DNA of 64,000 nt, from positions 17,608,462 through 17,672,461 of the forward strand of contig OY482860.1 of NCBI GenBank assembly GCA_960531495.1, written 5' to 3'. This document shows, piece by piece, positions 34,498 through 46,449 of this stretch. Source of the DNA: Zeus faber. Lineage: Eukaryota; Chordata; Actinopteri; Zeiformes; Zeidae. The first letter of the stretch is position 1. Each line of letters starts with the position of its first letter. Below the pieces are notes generated by a model that ran no database searches, was not told where the DNA came from, and was given only the letters and a program-made list of their open reading frames with translations. Position numbers and translations under genes: made by a program.

Positions 34498-35185
34498 CAC
34501 TACTATTAGCACTAATGAGTTAGTGCATGCAAGCTAATCGAGTAACGCATCTAACCCCGCATAAAATGCTTACTTGTAGACCCATGCCTGTACCTGTGCT
34601 TTGCGGACTATATAAAGGTCCACCTTTGGAAAAATTGGAAATGGAAATAAAAGAGTTTATCAGACAATTAACCGCTCTACATAAAGTGATATACCAACAG
34701 CAAAATAACAGAGTTCCAGAGCCGGATGAGGAGCAGCCATGGGGGGTGGAACCCGGAGACCTCGTCTATCTAAGAGTCTTCAGGAGGCGGTGCAGTGAGC
34801 CAAGGTAGGAGGGTCCCTACAAAGTGGTCAGAGCAACACCAATGGCCATTCAGGTAGAAGGATGCACAACTTGGTATCATTTTAACTACTACACTAGGGT
34901 ACCACGGCAAGAGATCAGGCCAGGCCATGAGGAAGGTTTGGATGCTGGGGTTTCAGAGGGAGAGGCACCCCCGGTGGAGCCAGATCCAGAAGCCAGAGAT
35001 CCGGTGGGAGAGGCGTTCCAGGAGGAACCAACCCTCTCTCTAGAATCTTCCTTTGGTCAAACTGCTGTTATACACTGCAGAGCAAGGCAGATTCCATTGG
35101 CCCAAGGAACAAGCTTGGAGGGTCAGGGAATGCCAGAAACCATCAATATGGACAACATGGCAGACAACACAACAGGAGGGTGACT
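34498..35185 (+). pseudogene. endogenous retrovirus pol: integrase C-terminal part
   Basis: Continuation of the integrase after the insert: LLLALMS, stop, QANRVTHLTPHKMLTCRPMP, PGDLVYLRVFRR, stop, EGPYKVVRATPMAIQV, HFNYYTRVP. The GPY/F-type module (EGPYKVV) marks the integrase end, and a Glu/Pro-rich tail follows to about 35180. There are in-frame stops at 34515 and 34807. This type of integrase end occurs in fish class I-like (gamma/epsilon) retroviruses, by memory. Confidence 0.82.
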
Positions 35186-35189
35186 ATAA

Positions 35190-36770
35190 GAAATATGAAA
35201 ACACATCTGGCTTGGAGGAGGAAGGTTTACCAAGGATTTAGAGGATGACAGCTCAGACAGAAGAGAATGTAACTACTGTACTTACACAATCCCACCGAAA
35301 TTGGATCAGAAAGTCCATCAATCTGTGGTAGTTACAGTCGGGAAAACAGGAGAAATGCTGTGCAGATGGGTAAAGGACCAGGCAACTAAGGCAGAAGCGA
35401 CAACTAACCTCGAGTGTAATCTCACTGACAAAAAGCTACGAGCCACATTTTGCGGGTCCATAAATGGGTAAGTAAGGAACTAGGACGCAGACAGCCACAG
35501 GACACCCATATACAGATAAATAGAGTAGGATATCCAGGATGGACTGTAGCAGAATTGATAGACTGAGAAACCCAGATATGAAATACAGGTGACACGTCCA
35601 GACCCCAGTGAGAACAACCCCCAAGATGGATGGTACAGGCACCACTAATTCCCCAGGAATAGAGGAAATGGAATGGTTGGCAACCACATGGGAATGGATG
35701 AAAGGGTTGGAGTAAAACCTCACCAGTAAAGTCCAGCCCATTGAAAATCAGAATGAGGCTGAGCCACTGTATGAGAGGGCGCTACAGAATGAGTGGTATG
35801 AGTGGTTGACATCTATAGCCCGCCAACACACCCAGAAACTGGTGAAGAAGATTACAGACTTTGTGTGTGCCCAGGAAGATCAAAAATTATTAAGGGTAGT
35901 TCCGGTAAAAGAAAGTTGGAGCCAGTATCACAAAGCTCATGCAGCATGGCCCCAGAGTCAAAAAAGTATAAACACTGCAGGGAATTCCTTGGAGAGAGCC
36001 GAAAATTCCCTGTCCTGTAGAATGTGCGGGTGATCTCAGCACAAAGGGGAGGGAAAAATTCATGAGGGTTATCCAAGTTGGTGAAAAAACTGTTTTGAAA
36101 TGGTGTGCATCTAGTAGTGTCTTAATATCTACAGAAAAGGCAGATAGGACTATTCTGTGGATAAAGAATTTGGAGATCCTTGGAATGGATGAGTGTTATT
36201 CACAAAAAGGAAATGTTAGCATGGGGTAGTTTACCCAGTGTAATGTGACAATAGACACAAAAAATGGCAGGTGACTATCAACAAGAAGGGAGAGTTGGTT
36301 CAGGATAAGAATTTCCCCCGCCTTATATGACACCCAAACCAGCCACAAGCAGACATTTTCTGGATACGAATGTGGAGAAAACAAGCTATACCCTGCCAGC
36401 ATTTGGAGATGGCACATGCACTCAACTGCAATTAGGACAGCCCATCACTTTCGTGATTGGGAAAAAGTAATGAATAAGTATGGAACACTGCAGTACACTA
36501 GAAAAACAGGGCATATACCCCGGACCCTCAAGCTATTTAGATGCTATTGGCCAACCCAGGGGTATACCCAATGAGTTCAAAGTACGGAGTGAGATCTCAG
36601 CAGGATTTGAGCAATAATTTTACTGGATTACGCCAGCCAACAGTAGTGAATGGATCAATGATGTGTACTACAATCAGCAAAGGTTCATCAACTATACTGA
36701 TGATGCCTTGTCCTCATTGGGTTAACAGCTGAAAGCAACAAGTTTTTGATAAAGAATCTAAGACTTATTC
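35190..36770 (+). pseudogene. endogenous retrovirus: putative envelope region, heavily decayed
   Basis: Lies directly downstream of integrase, where env is expected. Short frames contain several Cys and N-x-S/T sites (for example around 35390-35450 and 36360-36430) and Trp-rich words such as WIKNLEI and YECGENKLYPASIW. Many stops and frameshifts occur and no fusion peptide or membrane anchor could be identified. The call rests mainly on position. No 3' LTR was recognised after it. Confidence 0.5.
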
Positions 36771-36990
36771 TCTACGACACAGGCAATAGTAGAGCAGTGG
36801 CGTAAATGCGTAAATCAAGACTCTAAGCATTTAAGCTGCGTATGAAAGACAGTGTTTTTTAAATTACTTTAGATGTAATTATTTTTTACTACACACTAGA
36901 ACACAGATGCACAGATTTTTTACTTTGCCACACATTGATAATTGTCATCAGATGATGCTTACAGTTATGGTTACCAGTAATTATAATAGA
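36771..36990. other. unassigned spacer, possible retroviral 3' region
   Basis: Short AT-rich stretch between the env-like region and the large hairpin; nothing specific recognised. Confidence 0.35.
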
Positions 36991-37075
36991 GCAGGTATAT
37001 TTCACATCTGCATTTTTGACAAAGGACAAAGTATATATATATATATGGTCATCTCTATTCAAACCCGTATTAATG

Positions 37076-37123
<48 letters not shown>

Positions 37124-37200
37124 CATTGATATGGGTTTGAATAGAGATGACCATTCTACTTTGTCCTTTGTCAAAAATGCAGATGTGGAATAAACCTTAC
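36991..37200. repeat. long inverted repeat (about 75-bp arms) around an (AT)n core
   Basis: Left arm 37001-37080 and right arm about 37115-37190 are near-perfect reverse complements (ttcacatctgcatttttgac / gtcaaaaatgcagatgtgga; ggtcatctctattcaaaccc / gggtttgaatagagatgacc). The centre is (AT)n at 37079-37117. The left arm has an extra short (TA)n at 37031-37046. Weaker matching extends about 10 bases further on both sides. Confidence 0.95.
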
Positions 37201-37649
37201 CACAAAGCTGACCAGCTCCAGGAGATTCATTAGACAGAGGACAAATCACAGAGGTCACATATATTTCTGATGTTTAATTTGCTGCGCTTTGTTTAATACA
37301 AATGTCTTCTGGTAAAATAATACCTGTCACTTTGTAACTTTGTATGTTTAAGAGTTTGTATCTTATATACCTTTAATTAAGTCCAATTGCGACTATATCT
37401 GTGCTCTAGAGTATTTTGGTAAGGTTTAGGTTACTGACTCACGTGATCTGTGTACTCCGTCAATTTGCGTATGCGCGCAAAGATTTCTTCATTGTAGTAT
37501 ATGTCTATGCGTTTCCCCATCTTGGTACAGGAGTTATTGTTGATAACAGACTCCTTCCACAATACCGAACCGCTGATCTTGATGAAACTCAGATGACGCC
37601 ATGTTGGAACTGCCCCGAATACACATCTTTTTCAGATTGTCTGTGGGTT
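37201..37649. other. unassigned sequence
   Basis: AT-rich with no recognised gene. The stretch 37416-37640 is open on the plus strand but matches nothing I know. Confidence 0.35.
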
Positions 37650-37995
37650 TGTGGCACGGTGGCGCAGTGCATTGCACTGCTGCCTCACAGCAAGAAGGTC
37701 CTGGGTTTGATTCCCGCCTGGGGCGCTGTTGGCACCGTGCTCCGGCATGTCCACCTCACGTCAGTAAGGACCCCCCTCAACACATCGTCTGACCAGCGAT
37801 GGACACTTATCACCTGGTCTCCAGGCGCGTCCATGTATGCTGCCCACTGCTCCTGACTGTGGCCCCGGAGGAAGGACAAGCCAGGATGGGTTAAATGCAG
37901 AGGAACCATTTCACCGGCCACCATCCAAAGCATGTGCGTGTGCAAGCATGTGTTGTAGTGTTTTGTGACAAATAAAGACTGTTTCTTTCTTCTTC
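37650..37995 (+). mobile_element. SINE-like repeat, copy 3 (fullest)
   Basis: Starts gtggcacggtggcgcagtgc (A-box-like tggcgcagtg). It continues with gcctcacagcaagaaggtcc and ggtttgattcccgcc (B box 37703-37718, one change from consensus), then the shared body, and ends gacaaataaagactgtttct with a TTC-rich tail. The tRNA-like A and B spacing supports RNA polymerase III origin. An alternative is a non-autonomous DNA element, since the 'cggcacggtggcgcagtg' word is widespread in animal genomes. Confidence 0.7.
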
Positions 37996-39070
37996 ATGAG
38001 ATCCTTGACATCCCTGAAAGTCTGACGTCAGTCACATCTGCATGTGCCGCCATCTTGGCGAGCACCAAGTTGTTGACCAATCACTGTAAAGCAATGCTAT
38101 GTGTTTTGTCATGTGATATATTTGTTATTCTTGATTAATTGCCATTTTAAAAATGATACAATAATATGGAAACTCCCAAAATGGTTGTCAGAATGTGGGA
38201 TTTTCACCATAAGCAAATAGTCATCGTCTGATTATTTTGCATTAAGCCAGTTAATCAAGCCATTTGTTAAAAACGCATTTTGCGTTTACGCGTAAGACCA
38301 GCTATAAAGCCAATTCATGGTGGTTACTACTTTTGACAATGTTTAGACAGAGATGCTTGCAGAAATGGCAACACAGAGGCTTGTACAGGAAAGAAAACAT
38401 TTTAATACGGCCTTGGTTTAAAACCGAACTGAACCTGTTCTCCTGAGTGGGCGTTTCTAATTCCTGTGTTAGGGGGCAAGGGGGTCTTTCATTCCTTCCT
38501 TCATTCTTTTTTTCTTCCTTGGCCACCTCTTTTCACTTGCCAGGATGATGAAGTCTTTTTAATTTTTTTTTGTTTTGTTTGTATATTTTGTATCTTATTT
38601 TTTGCCAATGACCCTCCACCACATGAAAGGTTAGACTTGCATCCTCTCTCCCGTCTCCGTCTCCTCCCACTCTCCCTCTCTCTCCCCCGCCGGAGACACT
38701 TTGATCAGCCGTATTGAGCGTTTCGGTCGTGAGCAAAACATACAGTGCTCGGCACATTAACTTTAAGACTTTTCTTTGTTCTGCCTCCTGCCTGAGCACA
38801 ATGCTCCTGCTGTAAATTACCTCCTTGTCACGGGCATTGGAAACCTTTTGAGGTATGAGGGCCCGGTCACAACACACAAAGCTGTGAAATTGACTGAAAT
38901 TCAAAATGTATCATGGAGTAAACCTTTATTTATGATGCTGTTTACTTAAAATATTGCGTAGAAGAAGAAAGAACTCAACTGGATGGCGGTGTTTGCTCTG
39001 TTTGAAGATATTGTTTGTTTACACTGTTAAAGGATGCGCCTTGTGAAATGTTGTTTTGAATAAAGTTTTT
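37996..39070. other. unassigned sequence
   Basis: No gene recognised. 38480-38720 is pyrimidine-rich on the plus strand. Confidence 0.35.
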
Positions 39071-39073
39071 ATA

Positions 39074-39411
39074 TTACATTCAAATACATCCTTTAAGCCA
39101 TTGTCCAAAGCGACTTACAATAACATTTGGTCAGTTGAATCAAACCACTACATATCACTGTAATAAACAACTAAACGTTCTCTAGAAATAAATAGTATTA
39201 GTAGTGTTTTTTTGCGGACTCTGTGAGGGCCGTCTTTCCTGGGGAGGAAGAGGAAATCAGCCTTATCAAGGTTGAGCTTCAGCTGGTGCCCAGCCATCCA
39301 TGCGTTAATGTCTTGAAGACATGCAGAGATGCCCTCACAATGTATGTTTCCAAGGGGGGAAGGAAAGATAAAGTTGACTGTCGTCAACGTAGCAGTGCTA
39401 GGAGAAGCCAT
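39074..39411 (-). pseudogene. LINE fragment (reverse transcriptase palm end) with short repeat end
   Basis: The minus-strand frame 39411-39148 shows CEGISACLQDINAWMAGHQL, KLNLDKADFLFLP, the part of CR1/L2-group polymerases just after the YADD box. A similar strand at 39074-39130 carries the common fish repeat words tccaaagcgacttacaataa. The fragment is about 90 codons long and has no catalytic residues. Confidence 0.75.
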
Positions 39412-39610
39412 GATAGATCACACCACCAAGTTGTTAAGTGTACAAGGAGAACAGCAGAGGCCCTGGGGACCGAGACCGGAACAAGGTCTGGACAGTCATT
39501 CTCTCCAGGAGACCTGGTGAGTATGTTTTACTTCGTTTTGAGAGTCAGTAAAGATATGTCATACTCGAAAACTCCTCCATACTGTAAGGAATGAATTCTT
39601 AAAAAGTGTT

Positions 39611-39901
39611 TGAGGTGTGGTGGTGGAGTGGTTAAAACAGCAACACCTGCTTTGGGTCCAGGTAATTGGGCCTGGCATCAGGGTGCCTCTACGCCTGTTG
39701 CTCATTAGAGTAATCAACGAGCAACAGGTAAAACCCCCATCCCCACACACCAGAGGAGCCCTTTTCATGAAATGTCTTCCATCTGCTCTGGGCATTTTCC
39801 ATCTTGCCCACTCTCTACAATAAAACTGGTACTTTTCAACCCCATCACCCGTGTCTCTGTGTCAGAGGACCCTGAAAACGCCACTTGTTGGAACTGCTAC
39901 A
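39611..39901 (+). mobile_element. LTR of a retrotransposon (family also at 60088)
   Basis: 291 bp beginning tgaggtgtggtggtgg and ending gaactgctaca. It carries acaataaaac (polyadenylation signal) about 70 bases before its end. It aligns end to end with the solo LTR at 60088-60383 (shared: ggtaaaacccccatccccac, ctctctacaataaa). It is followed directly by a primer binding site, so this is a 5' LTR. Confidence 0.88.
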
Positions 39902-39902
39902 A

Positions 39903-39920
39903 TGGTGCCTGAACAGGGAC
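39903..39920 (+). promoter_or_regulatory. primer binding site, tRNA-Lys type
   Basis: TGGTGCCTGAACAGGGAC, two bases after the LTR end. It differs from the classic tRNA-Lys3 primer site at only two positions, both C to T, consistent with CpG or C decay. Position and sequence together mark the start of reverse transcription for this element. Confidence 0.88.
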
Positions 39921-40200
39921 TCATCCAGGGTGTCCAGCAGAGGACCTGGTGAGAAGCAGCCGCAGCTGCCACCATGGGTAACCGCCTGCAGCTGCTCCAC
40001 CCAGCAGCCATCACCGGGACATCCAGCAGCCCAGCAGCCAGGCCACCGCTCCAAGCAGCGCCCAGAATAGCCAGGCTGGCTACACCTCCACCAGCCAGCA
40101 CAGCAGCCAAGGCCCGACACTCCGGGAGGGAGGAGGGGAGTCTGTCGTTGTCCTGGGGGGAGGGTCACCTATAGACCGTGCCATCCAGGGAACCAGGTCT
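39921..40200 (+). mobile_element. retrotransposon leader and Gag-start remnant
   Basis: Downstream of the primer site is a GC-rich strip with cagcagccatc-type repeats and a short frame from an ATG at 39974 (66 codons, rich in Ala, Pro, Ser). It then ends in a purine-rich strip (gggagggaggaggggagt; ggggggaggg) that could be the 3' polypurine tract. No pol or 3' LTR follows, so nearly the whole interior is deleted. Confidence 0.5.
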
Positions 40201-41619
40201 CCAAGAAAGGGCCAACCACTAGTGCCATAGTCAGAGTGAATGTCTGAATATTAATTGTCCCTTCTTTCCTTGAATTCTCTCTCTAATCTCCTGCCAGTTT
40301 TTGGATCAACTTAACATGTTCTGGCCGAGTATACTAAAGCTGTAAAAGGCTTCTTCTAGCTGACATTGCCATCCCAGGAGACTAATTACTGTGGATGCGG
40401 TGGGAAACCATGCCGTCTCCACGTGGCAGAAACCCCCATTTTTTCCAGACATGTTGTCTGCAGATGGCTCATCTAAATGATCTCAACATCCAAATGCATC
40501 AAACCATTAGAGTTTCTAGCATTTGGGCGCATTAAGGAAATGCCAGGATGCGCCTCTGATCTTAGGAACCTCCTCAATGTTCTCCCTCTGCCGGGGGAAT
40601 GATAAAAGCCCTGGCAGTGACACTAAAATGCTCGCTGCTAACAGGTTCCATCACTCCTACTTTGGTTGAGTTTGTCTAAAGCAACAGCACTTGGCAATAC
40701 AAGTAATATAGCGTATCCAAGGGATACACTACATATTTTCCACACATAATTTCCGCCCCTGAGTGTATCCAATCCATCAACACACCCGTCCATCTGGGCG
40801 ACTACTGATTGAAATCTATGACTAGCAAATTTGAGTACATTTCAAAATTGTAATGATTGACAATTAACTAGTCAACAAAGTATCATTATAAATCCTGATT
40901 AATTCTTATGACAGCCCTATATAAATGACCAATGTTATTTGCAACAGAGCAGGGTTGCCAGGTCTGTGTAACAAAACAAGGGTAATGGCCAATCAAAACC
41001 AGCCCAAAATCAGCCCAACGGCCAATAAAATGAGCCAAAAAACTAGCCCAACACCCAATACTTTTAAATATAACAAATAACAAAACTAAATAATGCCTTC
41101 ACTCCCAGATAACTGATAGTATGTGAGATAGTAACAATAGATAAAGTGTCTAAATACAAATATCTAAGCTATTTGCTTTCCCAGATACAACAGCAATCCC
41201 CCAAAGCTCAATAATATCCACTCCACAAAATCATTATAATGCAACATGGGACTAATTGCATGTACTTTTGGCCAACAAAAATTAAAACGTTTACATATTC
41301 TAGTCTTTGATTGGTTGTTTGGAGTTCAGCAATGGGTGAGTAACTCAATAACCCACTTTTGAAAATAAGTTCAGAGAAGTTGAGAGAGTTGAGTTAAAAA
41401 AAATTGAGGAACATACGGAAAACCCAATTGTGCATAAGCTGATAAACCACCACAAACACTTTTGTTTATGGGAGGGGTTTCAACCCTAAACTCTGGAACA
41501 ATAGCCAATGAAACCAAAGATGCAAATCAATCACCATGCCCACATAATGCACTGCAGAGGAGACTAAAACAAGCTTCGTTCGGTGAAAAACTATAATTAT
41601 TTTGTGATCATAAAACTGT
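40201..41619. other. repeat-poor then AT-rich sequence
   Basis: 40210-40680 has balanced composition and looks like conserved non-coding DNA (for example gccatcccaggagactaattac). 40700-41600 is AT-rich without recognised features. Confidence 0.35.
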
Positions 41620-41750
41620 TGTTTGTTATATTGAGTGGGTTCTTCAACATTTTAACTGAAAAAACAGAAAAACACATTTAAAAAAAAAAACTTTCATGTT
41701 GATCTGTGATTGTGTTTCCTGACATGGTCCACCTTTAACCAGTCACTGTC
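41620..41750. repeat. dispersed repeat, copy 2 of 2 (pair with 15205-15352)
   Basis: tgttatattgagtgggttct, tcaacattttaact, A-rich strip, ggtccacctttaaccagtca: same order as the first copy. Confidence 0.65.
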
Positions 41751-42915
41751 ATGTTTATTGTCTGTTATGGCTATTATGTTTTTGCAATTGCGCATAATTG
41801 GATGAAAGTGCATTCGCTGCATTCGAGTACACAATAGAATTACAATTGCAACTGCAATGCATTTTGACTGCATTTTGACAGCTTTATTCAAATTATATTG
41901 CAAGTTTGAAACTCAAATGAATGTCATCATAGCATTGTTAATAAACTGGATTCCATTTCCGTGTCGGTTTAGAAAACGGAAGAGTAGTTTTTTTCACGTT
42001 CAATTAATTTATGTGTCTTGATTGAAAAACTTGAAATGTTTACATGGTGAGAAATTTCCTGCCTGTATTGAAACAAATTCATATTATCAAGCTCAAAAAT
42101 ATAATAGCTCTCTCTCCCCATCTCTTTCTCCACATCTCTCTCTCTCTCCCCCCATCCTTCTCTCTCGCTCTCCCCACCTCTCTCTACCACTCCATCAGCC
42201 TTGAAGGCTATTGAACATCAACCTGCCCCTCTTGCATCTCCAACCTCTACTTTTTTCCTTCCCTCTCTCTCCCTCCTTACCCCCATGCATCCATCAATCA
42301 CCCCTGGATACCCGGGTTATAGATATTCAATGCAGTGCATGTCCTGGGGGCTACACATCTCTTTTAGCTCGGCTCTAGCCTTGACCCCCCACCACCACCC
42401 TTCAAAACCCTCTAGGTGTCATTCAGCGGCACCCCACCGAGACAGAACCAGGTTTAGTATTAGTAGTAGTTAAGTATTAGTCCAGGCCGTCCAGGCGAAA
42501 ACTCTAGCCTGAGGGGAGTTTGGGGTAGGGGGAGGTGTGTGTGGCGGGGGGGGGGGGGGGGGTCAACCGATTAACTCATCGACTGATTGCTATATCTGCA
42601 GTGCGGCCCCCTTTGACGGTACCTGATAAGAGCCGACTGAGATGAGAATAAGAATAAGACTATCCTGTTAACCACTAAAAACGTCACAAACCGCGCTTAT
42701 TGTTATGACCTTCTGATAGTTGGTGATGCAAGAACCTGCCTTTTAAAGGACTCAGAGTCTGGAGTCACTCCGGCAAAAGAGTGGGCCAGTTAATCTTCTC
42801 ACAAACTGAAAATAATCACTGAGGACTAATTTAAAGTCCAAGGCAAAAGAAGCCAAGCCATTCGGTAAAATTTACATTGGATGTGACTGATTGACACATT
42901 TCATTCACATGAATA
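41751..42915. other. unassigned; contains CT-rich and G-run simple sequence
   Basis: 42105-42195 is CT-rich simple sequence and 42544-42562 a run of about 18 G. No gene recognised elsewhere. Confidence 0.45.
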
Positions 42916-43429
42916 AATAATTTTGACAGAATTTAAAAATTCTTGTGAGCATTCCATTCAAAACTCGGAGCCAACTCCTCTGACTCTCATTCATTGTTCA
43001 GGAAATCCTCCCTCGCTCATTACACAAACTGAATCAAACGAACAAAGAGTCAGAAAATCGCGCAACGTTTCCTATGAAGTGACTCGTCAAGAACAACATC
43101 TCAAAAATCTAATCTCAAGAAGCTTTTATCATTAATTGACTTACCACTGCACATACGTACAATGCTGCACCCTGTGGCGGTACCTGGCAATAGAGATAAA
43201 TCATGTGTTGAAATACAGACCGGCCAGAGGCGGAGAGAGTGCTCAAACATTATTTGGATAGTTTGGCCTGCAGTGTGTTGCTGCTAAACAATGTTTCTCA
43301 TGAGTGGACTTTGGATTTTTAATATTGTAGTAATTATGTTCATGCCAAATATCAACCCCATTCACCAAACCACCAAGCAAGACTCTGATACTCAACAAAC
43401 AAGTACATACTCATATTGGAAAGCCGGAA
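42916..43429. other. possible fragment of GAGTC-rich repeat, otherwise unassigned
   Basis: 42960-43110 has ctctgactctcattcattg, gaagtgactcgtcaagaac words that recall the element at 55349-56042, but the order is not clearly conserved. Nothing else recognised to 43429. Confidence 0.3.
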
Positions 43430-43630
43430 ATCCAATCCAGACATGTGACCAAGTCTCTCTAATCCAAGCCACAATTAAGTTTCAAGTCATTTGCTCCAGG
43501 TCTTAAGCAAGTCCCATGTCATTTTTTTTTGGGCAATTCAAGTCAAGGCACTGGTTATGTGAAGTCAAGTCAAGTCGAGTCCTAAGTTAATCAAGTCAAG
43601 TCCCAAGTTAAGTCGCTTTTTTCACCCCAA
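43430..43630. repeat. degenerate AAGTC/CAAGTC short-period repeat
   Basis: Repeated caagtcaagtc, gtcaagtcgagtcc, aagtcccaagttaagtc words over about 200 bases, interrupted by a T run at 43520. Similar tracts are known inside fish DNA transposons, but I cannot name the family. Confidence 0.75.
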
Positions 43631-44240
43631 GCTACTGCAGGCTTACCTGCAGTATCTGCTCTTTATAAAGAGAAAAGACAAGGTATGTGTGTTTAATATG
43701 AAATACATAAAATGTAATCAAAAAAATAACTTTATAAAAGCTTATATATGTCTCAATTTCTTCTCAATCAAAATATATATTCCCTCCCACATCTCTGATC
43801 TAATCTGTCCCTTTAGCCTCCAGCCTTCTAAAGTAGAAGGATTTTTTTACCCTGTTCCATCACTCCGTGGAGATCCACATACTGTCTTAACCCATCTGCC
43901 AGCTGTCTCAACTTGGAAATTCTTTTGAAAACACATTCCTAATGGCCTCCAAATGTTTAACAGTCCATTTGGGTTAAGGGCCTTTGATCTAAACGGTCTC
44001 TGCTCTCTTTGCTTCTTCCCAAGTATTCGGCGATGCGCCATGACCGCTATCGCAAGTAGTGCACTTAGACATAATGTGCTAAATAGTGGTGAAAAAAAAA
44101 ATCGTTATTGTTTTGAAATGGGTTTTTCCTAACGTTTTTTGGTAGATTGTTGGCTATCTTCAAGCACTTAAAGTTGAAATGTGTGAAATTCTGTCTCACT
44201 GATGTTTCCGACTTAAATTTTCAGCATTTTGTGTGGTTTC
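43631..44240. other. unassigned sequence
   Basis: No gene or repeat end recognised. Confidence 0.35.
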
Positions 44241-44340
44241 ATGCTGTACATGTAAAGGAATTGAGATTCAAGATTTAAGATTCAAGAGGTTTATTCGTGG
44301 CTGAAATGCTATACTAAAAGATGGAAAACAATACAATAAA
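44241..44340 (-). repeat. retroposon 3' end
   Basis: gattcaagatttaagattca, agaggtttattcg. On the minus strand this reads cgaataaacctcttgaatct then repeated TTGAATC-like units, the form of a fish retroposon tail. Confidence 0.5.
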
Positions 44341-46440
44341 AACATAAATTATGAAATAATTACAATTGGAAAATTCATCCATCAATCTGTCTGTTACTCT
44401 TCCGGGTGTGTACAAACATGGATGGATTGCACCAGGTGACTTTTGCTGGACTTTTCCTTGCCCCATCTCTGCCGGTGTTACACCATAATTTGTGACCACC
44501 GAAATGTTTGACCATCACATATTCTCACAGCTGCTGTCAGAAATGGTGACTTGTTTGTTGCTGGCTCTGTGATGATCTCAGACAAGAACACTTTTGTCCA
44601 TATAGAGGTTAAAGGATGGTGAATCACCTGAAAACATTTGGTTAGTGTTTCACCCATTTATTGTGCAGGTACAGTGTGGTCACATATTCTGACGTCTCTT
44701 TTCCCACTGCGCAAACAGAATTCAGTGCTGTTCAGCGAAGGGCTGAATAACAACACTGATGCTGACAACAATTCCATCAATAAATACTAATTTGGACTCA
44801 ACCAATGGACCAGTGAGAATGCGTTCAGAACACATACTTCATCAATATTCATATCTTGCCCAGAAAATCCATCCGCTACCTCATCGTCCAAAATAATTTC
44901 GGGAAAGCAGTTATTGTCTTCTATACTATATAAAAAGATTGTGCTGCTGGCATTGCCCTGGACACCTGTAGAGTCAAGACGGAGCCTCTTCCAGAACACT
45001 GCGTCTGTTAGTTGTTTTTTTTTAACTTTTTTTAATTTAATGAGCACAAAGCTGTCACTGCACCTTGCTTGACTGGAAGCTCAAAATAATTAGGGTTGGG
45101 GTTTAATGGATGGGGTTGGTGCCATGGGGTGGGAGTGGTGTGTGTGTGTTGGGGGGAGGGTTACACACGTTTTTTTGTTTCATTCAATTATAATAAATAC
45201 ATCGACAATAAAAAATAAATTTTAATTATTGGTTTTGTTTGGAGAAACGGGGAATGGTGATGCACAGCGGATCACCCAGCACGGATATCAGCGGGGGGGG
45301 GCTATGAACTTCAGGGCCCAGGGGACCCTGGGGGTACTAATTCAGCCTTGTTCCTGGTAAATTACAGGGATAACCTTTCCAGGACTGCAAGTGAGTTTCA
45401 CTATTCACACATGTAGCTACATTCAAGACATATTTCGCCTTGCGCCTTTTTCACACATGCCATGATAATGGCGGAATAGATGGGGCGAGGAACAATCCAG
45501 CAGAAGTCACCTTGTGTGGTCCACACCCCCAACACCGGATAATGATGGACGGAGCAGAGCACACGGTTCGACGCATGGACAAAGCTCATTCACTTGCGCA
45601 CACAAAGACAAGATATGTGGACATAGGACACAAATAAATGAATATGCCTATGCCTATAAATCCTGAAATAAATAAACAAGGCAATAAATATAAAAATATA
45701 TAAATGAGTAAATACACGCTTGACAGACCTGGCAGAGGTGGGTGGAGGTGCGCCCGGCGCAATAACCCTAACCACCCGTTCTACTCCCCATCCACTCGCT
45801 TTATGCAGAATGACGTCATCGACCTACCTTGGCGAAAAAAAACACATTCAGGGTCTGAGTGGCATTTAGAGACTCGACGTGTTTCCACAAAAATCCACTT
45901 CGTGATTTGCCTTTGGATTCGACTCACATTGGCTTCGCCATGGGTGGAGCACATTTTATAAGGATTCAAGCACTATACTGCCACCTATCGTCTTCAGACT
46001 ACAGACTTATTTACCGCTGCCAATGACTGCAGTGGTACCAAGGCCACTAGCGGAAAGGAGTTTTTTGGAACCATTATCATCTGTGTATATCTGGGTCGGC
46101 CTGGGCGTACACATAAGGCCAGAGTGTTGGCCAACTCCCCTATATACAAAATGGCTGAAGACCAGGATGGTGATTTATTCCCTTGTGGGGTATGTCACTC
46201 ATTTTTTTTGTAGAAATGAGATTTGATACTTGATAAATGTTATCTCAGGGAATATCTGGTGTAATGACTCTTGGTGAGGAATGAATATTGCTATTAGGCT
46301 TGCCTCTAATAAATACAATGTCACCATGATTCCACAGAAATATTACTATGAACGTTTATCTAATTGGAGACTCTGCCAACCCATTAAAGAAGTGGCTGTT
46401 GAAGGTGTTCACCAATCATCACCGTCTGACATTAAAAAAA
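44341..46440. other. unassigned sequence
   Basis: About 2 kb with no element or gene I can support. 45125-45160 and 45290-45300 have G-rich runs, and 45640-45715 is AAATA-rich. Confidence 0.35.
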
Positions 46441-46449
46441 AGAAATTTA

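Noticed and set aside
37650-37730. Possible functional tRNA gene because of A and B boxes
   Set aside because: No cloverleaf can be formed, and the sequence continues as the SINE body shared by two other copies.
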